From positions 62,001 through 126,000 of the forward strand of contig NZ_QGGR01000002.1 of assembly GCF_003148685.1 (NCBI RefSeq): DNA of 64,000 nucleotides, read 5' to 3'. Below are positions 55,823 through 64,000 of the stretch, one piece after another (positions within the stretch are counted from its first letter, which is position 1; each line of letters opens with the position of its first letter). The stretch comes from Actinoplanes xinjiangensis. Its GTDB lineage: Bacteria > Actinomycetota > Actinomycetes > Mycobacteriales > Micromonosporaceae. The position numbers and the translations under genes were made by a program. The notes beneath the pieces are model-generated. The model was not told the DNA's origin. It did no database searches and saw nothing but the letters and a program-made list of their open reading frames with translations.

Positions 55823-57154
55823 TCAGGTTGCCGCCACCGCGGCGGCGATTCCGGCGGTAATGCGGGCCACGTCGGCGTCACCGGTGACGTACGGCGGCAT
55901 GGTGTAGATCAGGTCCCGGAACGGCCGCAGCCAGACGCCCTCGGCCACCGCCGCCGCGGTCGCCTTGGCCATGTCCACCGGCCGGTCCATCTGAACGACG
56001 CCGATGGCGCCGAGGACCCGCACGTCAGCGACCCCGTGCGCCCCGCGAAGCGGCTTTAGACCGCGTTTCAGCCCGGATTCGATATCGGGTACGGCCGTCG
56101 CCCATCCGCCCGCCCGCAAGAGGCTGAGAGAGGCGAGGGCGACGGAACAGGCGAGCGGGTTACCCATGAAGGTCGGGCCGTGCGCCAGCCCGCCACCCTC
56201 CCCCGCCGAGATCGCCTCGGCCACCTCACGTGTGCACAGGGTCGCCGCCAGGGTCAGGTATCCCCCGGTCAGCGCCTTGCCGAGGCACATGATGTCCGGG
56301 CTCACCCCGGCGTGATCGGCCCCGAAGAACCGCCCGGTCCGGCCGAACCCGGTCGCGATCTCGTCGAAGATCAGGAAGATGCCGTGCGCGGCCGTCACCT
56401 CGCGGAGCACCCGCAGGTAGGCCGGATGATGGAACCGCATCCCCCCGGCCCCCTGGACGACCGGTTCGACGATCACCGCGGCGATCTCGTCGGCGTGACG
56501 CTCGATCGTGTCGGTCAGCCGGGCGGCGTAGCCTTCGTCCCACCCGGCGGGCGGCGCCTCCACGAAGACCTGGACCGGCAGCACCCCGGTCCAGAGCGAG
56601 TGCATGCCGCCGACGGGGTCGCAGACGCTCATCGGATGAAACGTGTCACCGTGATATCCGCCACGCCAGGTCGCGAGGCGGCTGCGTCCCGGCCGCCCCC
56701 GTGCCCGCTGCGCCTGGAGCGCCATCTTGATCGCCACCTCGACGCCGACCGAGCCGGAGTCGCAGAGGAAGACGTGCTCCAGCCCCTCCGGGGTGATCCC
56801 GGCCAGCTCGGTGGCCAGCCGGATCGCCGGCTCGTGGGTGAGCCCGCCGAACATCACATGGCTCATCCGGCCGGCCTGCTCGGCCAGTGCCGCGTCCAGA
56901 GCCGGGTGACGGTACCCGTGGATCGCCGCCCACCAGGACGACATCCCGTCGACCAGTTCACGGCCGTCGGACAGGCGCAGCCGTACCCCCTCGGCGCTCT
57001 CCACCAGGTAGGGCTCGCTGCGGCCGGGCATCGGCCCGTACGGGTGCCAGACGTGCGCCCGGTCGAGCGCCAGCAGCGCCGCCGCGCCGTCGTCCGGCCC
57101 CGTGGGACCGGACGACGGGCCGAGCGCAAACAGGTCGCGCCCGGCGGGGCTCAT
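55823..57154 (-). CDS. bioA: Adenosylmethionine-8-amino-7-oxononanoate aminotransferase
   Basis: A 443-residue class III PLP aminotransferase of biotin synthesis. BioA-specific features are visible: HVWHPYGPM near residue 36, [16 protein letters not shown], the [11 protein letters not shown] segment and the PLP lysine in [17 protein letters not shown]. Its ATG overlaps the pyrD stop as ATGA, and pyrF follows. No bioB, bioD or bioF is in the window, so its place in a pyrimidine operon is unusual. Confidence 0.93.
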   Translation of the reverse strand: MSPAGRDLFALGPSSGPTGPDDGAAALLALDRAHVWHPYGPMPGRSEPYLVESAEGVRLRLSDGRELVDGMSSWWAAIHGYRHPALDAALAEQAGRMSHVMFGGLTHEPAIRLATELAGITPEGLEHVFLCDSGSVGVEVAIKMALQAQRARGRPGRSRLATWRGGYHGDTFHPMSVCDPVGGMHSLWTGVLPVQVFVEAPPAGWDEGYAARLTDTIERHADEIAAVIVEPVVQGAGGMRFHHPAYLRVLREVTAAHGIFLIFDEIATGFGRTGRFFGADHAGVSPDIMCLGKALTGGYLTLAATLCTREVAEAISAGEGGGLAHGPTFMGNPLACSVALASLSLLRAGGWATAVPDIESGLKRGLKPLRGAHGVADVRVLGAIGVVQMDRPVDMAKATAAAVAEGVWLRPFRDLIYTMPPYVTGDADVARITAGIAAAVAAT

Positions 57155-58179
57155 CGCGCCGCTGCCGCCCGCGCCGGGCGGGCGCCCCGGGCGACCTCCA
57201 GAACCAGGTCCGGGCCCCGGTAGATGAACCCGGAGTAGAGCTGCACCAGGGCGGCACCGGCGTCGAGCATCCGGGACGCGTCGTCGGCCGACATGATCCC
57301 GCCGACTCCGATGATCGGCAGCCTGCCGCCGCTCTCGGTGTGCACGAACCGGACCACCTCGCGGGACCTCGCGGTCAGCGGTGCCCCGGAGAGCCCGCCG
57401 GCCTCGTTCGCCAGATGCCGGTCCGCCGCGGCGAGACCGTCCCGGGACAGTGTCGTGTTGGTGGCGATGATCCCGGCCGCGCCGTGCTCCAGGCAGACCT
57501 CGAGCAGCTCGGCGATGGCCGGGGCGGTCAGGTCCGGTGCGATCTTGACGAGCACCGGCACCGGGCCGGCCAGCGCCTTGAGCAGCGCCGCGATCGAGTC
57601 CCGGTCCTGCAGGGTGCGCAGGCCCGGGGTGTTCGGCGAGGACACGTTGACCGCGATGTAGTCGGCGTACGGATGCAGCAGCCGGTACGAGGTCAGGTAG
57701 TCCTCGACCGCGTCCTCCAGCGGGGTCACCTTCGACTTGCCGAGCGAGATGCCCAGCGGCACGTCGAGCGGGCCCAGCTCGGCCAGGCGATCGGCCAGGG
57801 CCGCCGCACCGGCGTTGTTGAAGCCCATCCGGTTGACGATGCCCTCGCTGGCCCTGGCCCGGAACAGGCGCGGCTTGTCGTTGCCGGGCTGTGGCTTCGC
57901 GGTGACCGTGCCGACCTCGACGAAGCCGAAGCCGAGTGCCGGCCACGCGGGCAGCGCGACCCCGTTCTTGTCGACGCCGGCGGCCAGGCCGACCCGGTTC
58001 GGGAAGCGGACGCCGAAGACCTCGACCGGGTTGGAGAAGCCGTACCAGCGGCGCATCGCGGCCAGCGCCGGGGCGGGCAGCCGCGCGAGCCGGTCCAGCG
58101 TCCACTCGTGGGCGTGCTCGGCGTCCCCGCCGCCCAGCCGGAACAGGGCCGGCCGGGCGACCTTGGTGAACAGACTCAC
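57151..58179 (-). CDS. pyrD: Dihydroorotate dehydrogenase (class 2, quinone-dependent)
   Basis: A 342-residue flavoprotein with the N-terminal amphipathic membrane-associating extension of class 2 enzymes ([15 protein letters not shown]), FMN motifs [11 protein letters not shown] and [12 protein letters not shown], and the catalytic Ser/base region. It oxidises dihydroorotate with quinone. GTG 58179 follows GGGAGG and overlaps the stop of a small ORF. Confidence 0.95.
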   Translation of the reverse strand: MSLFTKVARPALFRLGGGDAEHAHEWTLDRLARLPAPALAAMRRWYGFSNPVEVFGVRFPNRVGLAAGVDKNGVALPAWPALGFGFVEVGTVTAKPQPGNDKPRLFRARASEGIVNRMGFNNAGAAALADRLAELGPLDVPLGISLGKSKVTPLEDAVEDYLTSYRLLHPYADYIAVNVSSPNTPGLRTLQDRDSIAALLKALAGPVPVLVKIAPDLTAPAIAELLEVCLEHGAAGIIATNTTLSRDGLAAADRHLANEAGGLSGAPLTARSREVVRFVHTESGGRLPIIGVGGIMSADDASRMLDAGAALVQLYSGFIYRGPDLVLEVARGARPARAAAAR

Positions 58180-58261
58180 CAGAGCCTCCCGGTCATGCTC
58201 TCCTGGCCCTCACCCGCGGCGTTCCCGGCCGGCTCGGGCACGTTGCGTTCGGTGCCGTCGA

Positions 58262-58265
<4 letters not shown>
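58176..58265 (-). CDS. 29-residue ORF bridging carB and pyrD, function unknown
   Basis: A 30-codon frame, 29 residues, starts at ATG 58265 inside the carB stop (ATGA) and ends at a TGA inside the pyrD GTG start (GTGA), so it fills the gap exactly with 4-base overlaps at both ends. Sequence is hydrophilic ([20 protein letters not shown] then QESMTGRLW). No domain recognised. It may be a small protein, a coupling cistron, or chance. Confidence 0.45.
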
Positions 58266-61576
<3,311 letters not shown>

Positions 61577-61580
61577 GTGC

Positions 61581-62690
61581 TCAGCCCTTCTTTTCCACAA
61601 GGTCGACGAAGCGGTCGAACAGGTAGTCCGCGTCGTGCGGGCCGGCAGCGGCCTCGGGGTGGTACTGGACGGTGAAAGCCGGGACCTCCAGGCCCCGCAG
61701 GCCCTCGACCACGTCGTCGTTCAGGCAGACGTGCGAGACCTCGACACCACCGAAGTCGGTGTCGATGCGCTGCCCGATCGGGGCGTCCACGGCGAAACCG
61801 TGGTTGTGGCTGGTCACCTCGACCTTGCCGGTGGTCTTGTCGAGCACCGGCTGGTTGATGCCGCGGTGGCCGTACCCCAGCTTGTAGGTGCCGAAGCCGA
61901 GCGCCCGGCCGAGGATCTGGCTGCCGAAGCAGATGCCGAACAGCGGCACCTGCCGGCGCATGACCTCCTGTGCCAGCGCGACCGGGCCGTCGGCGGTCGC
62001 CGGGTCGCCGGGGCCGGGCGAGAAGAACACCGCGTCCGGGCCGACCGCCAGCAGGTCCTCGATCGACGAGGAGGCCGGGAAGACGTGCGTGGTCACGCCC
62101 CGCTCGGCCAGCCGGCGCGAGACGTTGCGCTTGATGCCCAGGTCCAGCGCGGCGACCGTGTAGCGGTGCTCGCCCGCCGCCGCGACGGTGTACCGCTGCG
62201 GGGTGGAGACCTGGGCGGACAGGTCGGCGCCGAGCATCTGCGGCTGCGCCAGGACCCGCTGCTGCAACGCCCGCACGTCGAGGTCGACGGACGAGATGCC
62301 GACCCGCATCGCGCCGCGTTCCCGCAGGTGGCGGGTGAGAGCGCGGGTGTCGACGCCGCTGATGCCGACGATGCCCTCGGCCTTGAGCCGGTCGCCGAGG
62401 TCCCCGGTGGAGCGCCAGTTGGACGGGCGGCGGGCCGGGTCACGGACCACGTAACCGGCCACCCAGATGCGGTCGGACTCGTCGTCCTCGTCGTTGACGC
62501 CGGTGTTGCCGATCTGCGGCGCGGTCTGCACCACGACCTGCCGGTGGAACGAGGGGTCGGTCAGGACCTCCTGATATCCGGTCATGCCGGTGGTGAACAC
62601 CGCCTCACCGAACGTCTCGCCCACGGCGCCGTACGCCGTGCCGTGGAATGTCCGCCCGTCCTCGAGAACGAGGATTGCCTTCGACGTCAC
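61581..62690 (-). CDS. carA: Carbamoyl-phosphate synthase small chain
   Basis: A 369-residue glutamine amidotransferase subunit. The class I triad is present: nucleophile in [13 protein letters not shown], and the His/Glu in YHPEAAAGP. It overlaps pyrC by 4 bases (ATGA). Confidence 0.97.
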   Translation of the reverse strand: MTSKAILVLEDGRTFHGTAYGAVGETFGEAVFTTGMTGYQEVLTDPSFHRQVVVQTAPQIGNTGVNDEDDESDRIWVAGYVVRDPARRPSNWRSTGDLGDRLKAEGIVGISGVDTRALTRHLRERGAMRVGISSVDLDVRALQQRVLAQPQMLGADLSAQVSTPQRYTVAAAGEHRYTVAALDLGIKRNVSRRLAERGVTTHVFPASSSIEDLLAVGPDAVFFSPGPGDPATADGPVALAQEVMRRQVPLFGICFGSQILGRALGFGTYKLGYGHRGINQPVLDKTTGKVEVTSHNHGFAVDAPIGQRIDTDFGGVEVSHVCLNDDVVEGLRGLEVPAFTVQYHPEAAAGPHDADYLFDRFVDLVEKKG

Positions 62691-63946
62691 TTGACTGCCT
62701 TCCCGTCCAGAACCGTAGCCTCGCCCCGCAGGAAGGTCGCCACGATGCGACCGGGCAGGGTCATGCCCGCGTACGGTGTGTTGCGACTGCGGCTCGCCAG
62801 CTCCGACGGGTCGACGACCCGGCGCGCGGACGGGTCCACCAGCGTCAGGTTCGCCGGGGAGCCGACGGTCAGGTCACCGCCGTGCCCGGCCAGACCGGCG
62901 ATGCGGGCCGGGGCCCGGGACATCCGGTCGGCGATCAGCTCCCACTGCGGGCCGTAGATGCTCAGCACGATCGGCAGCGCGGTCTCCAGGCCGAGCATGC
63001 CGGGCCGCGCGTGCGCCCACTCGCACTCCTTGTCCTGCACGGCGTGCGGGGCGTGGTCGGTGGCCACCACGTCGATCACCCCGTCCAGCAGTGCCTGGCG
63101 CAGGGCCTCGACGTCCTTGCGCGTACGCAACGGGGGGTTGACCTTGAAGACCGGGTCGTAACCGGCCGCGAGCTCGTCGGTGAGCAGCAGGTGGTGCGGG
63201 GTGACCTCGGCGGTCACCCGGACGCCGCGGGCCTTGGCCTGGCGCAGCACCTCGACCGAGCCGGCCGTGGAGACGTGGCAGACGTGCAGGCGGCTACCGA
63301 CGTGCTCGGCCAGCAGCACGTCCCGGGCGATGATCGCCTCCTCGGCGACCGCCGGCCAGCCGGTGAGACCGAGCCGGGTGCTGACCTCGCCCTCGTGCAT
63401 CTGCGCGCCCTCGGTGAGGCGGGGCTCCTCGGCGTGCTGGGCGATCACGCCGTCGAACGCCTTCACGTACTCCAGGGCCCGGCGCATCAGCTTCGGGTCG
63501 GCGACGCAGAAGCCGTCGTCGGAGAAGATCCGCACGTTCGCGGCGGAGGAGGCCATCGCGCCGAGCTCGGCCATCTGCTTGCCGGCCAGGCCGACCGTGA
63601 CCGCGCCGATCGGTTGCACGTCGACCAGCCCGGCCTCCCGGCCGAGCCGCCAGACCTGCTCGACCACGCCGGCGGTGTCGGCGACCGGCGAGGTGTTCGC
63701 CATCGCGCAGACCGCGGTGTAGCCGCCCAGGGCCGCGGCACGGGAGCCGGTCTCGACCGTCTCGGCGTCCTCACGGCCGGGCTCGCGCAGGTGGGTGTGC
63801 ACGTCCACCAGGCCGGGCAGCGCGACGAGTCCCCCGGCGTCGACGACCTCGGCGCCCTCGAACGGAGCGGCGATCACACCGTCCTTGATGAACAGATCGG
63901 TCGGCGCGGCGCCGAGGATCGAGACGCCCTTGATCAGGTACGCCAT
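62687..63946 (-). CDS. pyrC: Dihydroorotase
   Basis: A 419-residue class I-type dihydroorotase, third step of pyrimidine synthesis. Zinc-site motifs HTHLREPG and ATDHAPHA, plus [12 protein letters not shown] 63946 follows GGGAGG and overlaps the pyrB stop (TGATG). Confidence 0.96.
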   Translation of the reverse strand: MAYLIKGVSILGAAPTDLFIKDGVIAAPFEGAEVVDAGGLVALPGLVDVHTHLREPGREDAETVETGSRAAALGGYTAVCAMANTSPVADTAGVVEQVWRLGREAGLVDVQPIGAVTVGLAGKQMAELGAMASSAANVRIFSDDGFCVADPKLMRRALEYVKAFDGVIAQHAEEPRLTEGAQMHEGEVSTRLGLTGWPAVAEEAIIARDVLLAEHVGSRLHVCHVSTAGSVEVLRQAKARGVRVTAEVTPHHLLLTDELAAGYDPVFKVNPPLRTRKDVEALRQALLDGVIDVVATDHAPHAVQDKECEWAHARPGMLGLETALPIVLSIYGPQWELIADRMSRAPARIAGLAGHGGDLTVGSPANLTLVDPSARRVVDPSELASRSRNTPYAGMTLPGRIVATFLRGEATVLDGKAVK

Positions 63947-64000
63947 CACTTGCCTCCCAAAAGCAGGTAGAGGACGGCCATCCGGACGCTGACGCCGTTG
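63946..64000 (-). CDS. pyrB: Aspartate carbamoyltransferase catalytic subunit (partial, C-terminus only)
   Basis: Only the last 17 residues are in the window: NGVSVRMAVLYLLLGGK, the conserved end of PyrB. The gene continues beyond the right edge. Overlaps pyrC by one base. Confidence 0.88.
   Translation of the reverse strand, partial: NGVSVRMAVLYLLLGGK

Noticed and set aside
55823..58105. 760-codon frame fusing bioA with upstream sequence
   Set aside because: Upstream part is the out-of-frame reading of pyrD; bioA starts at 57154 with an ATGA overlap.

Overview
The window is a stretch of a very GC-rich actinobacterial chromosome. GC-rich third codon positions, frequent GTG starts, the ergothioneine genes egtA-egtB, actinobacterial integration host factor (mihF), an actinobacterial-type PriA without helicase motifs, and the gene orders infC-rpmI-rplT, pheS-pheT and pyrB-pyrC-carA-carB all fit. 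Overall layout suggests a member of the Micromonosporaceae such as Actinoplanes; the genus is an inference. The first and last genes (egtB, pyrB) are cut by the window edges. I saw no tRNA or rRNA gene, CRISPR array, insertion sequence or prophage.

Left part (1-23.5 kb) is accessory: egtA/egtB; a GH3 glycosidase; a divergent HxlR regulator and methyltransferase sharing a palindromic operator; two GNAT acetyltransferases; a YdcF-type envelope protein; a tightly overlapping five-gene operon (DUF4132, MoxR AAA+ ATPase, DUF5682, VWA, SWIM zinc finger) that matches the uncharacterised E. coli yehI-yehL-yehM-yehP-yehQ set; a DUF3616 protein with a small partner; and a divergent FAD monooxygenase/TetR pair. 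In the operon the DUF4132 gene carries a single-base frameshift. Several short tandem-repeat arrays lie here, both between and inside genes.

Middle part (23.5-38.5 kb): pheT-pheS, a TrmH-family RNA methyltransferase, rplT-rpmI-infC (infC appears to start at an ATC codon behind a structured leader), a PH-domain membrane protein with hisG-hisE, a polar amino acid ABC transporter (three genes, plus strand), and a three-gene minus-strand cell-surface glycan module (GT2 glycosyltransferase, a possible GT-B-like protein, a methyltransferase-like coiled-coil protein).

Right part (38.5-64 kb) is housekeeping and almost all on the minus strand: ribD-ribE-ribBA-ribH behind an FMN riboswitch, a response regulator with a degenerate GGDEF domain, rpe, rsmB-fmt-def, priA, a histidine phosphatase-like gene, metK, coaBC, rpoZ, gmk, mihF, and the pyrimidine operon pyrB-pyrC-carA-carB-(29-codon ORF)-pyrD-bioA-pyrF. 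bioA without other biotin genes inside the pyr operon, and the tiny ORF bridging carB and pyrD, are the odd points there.
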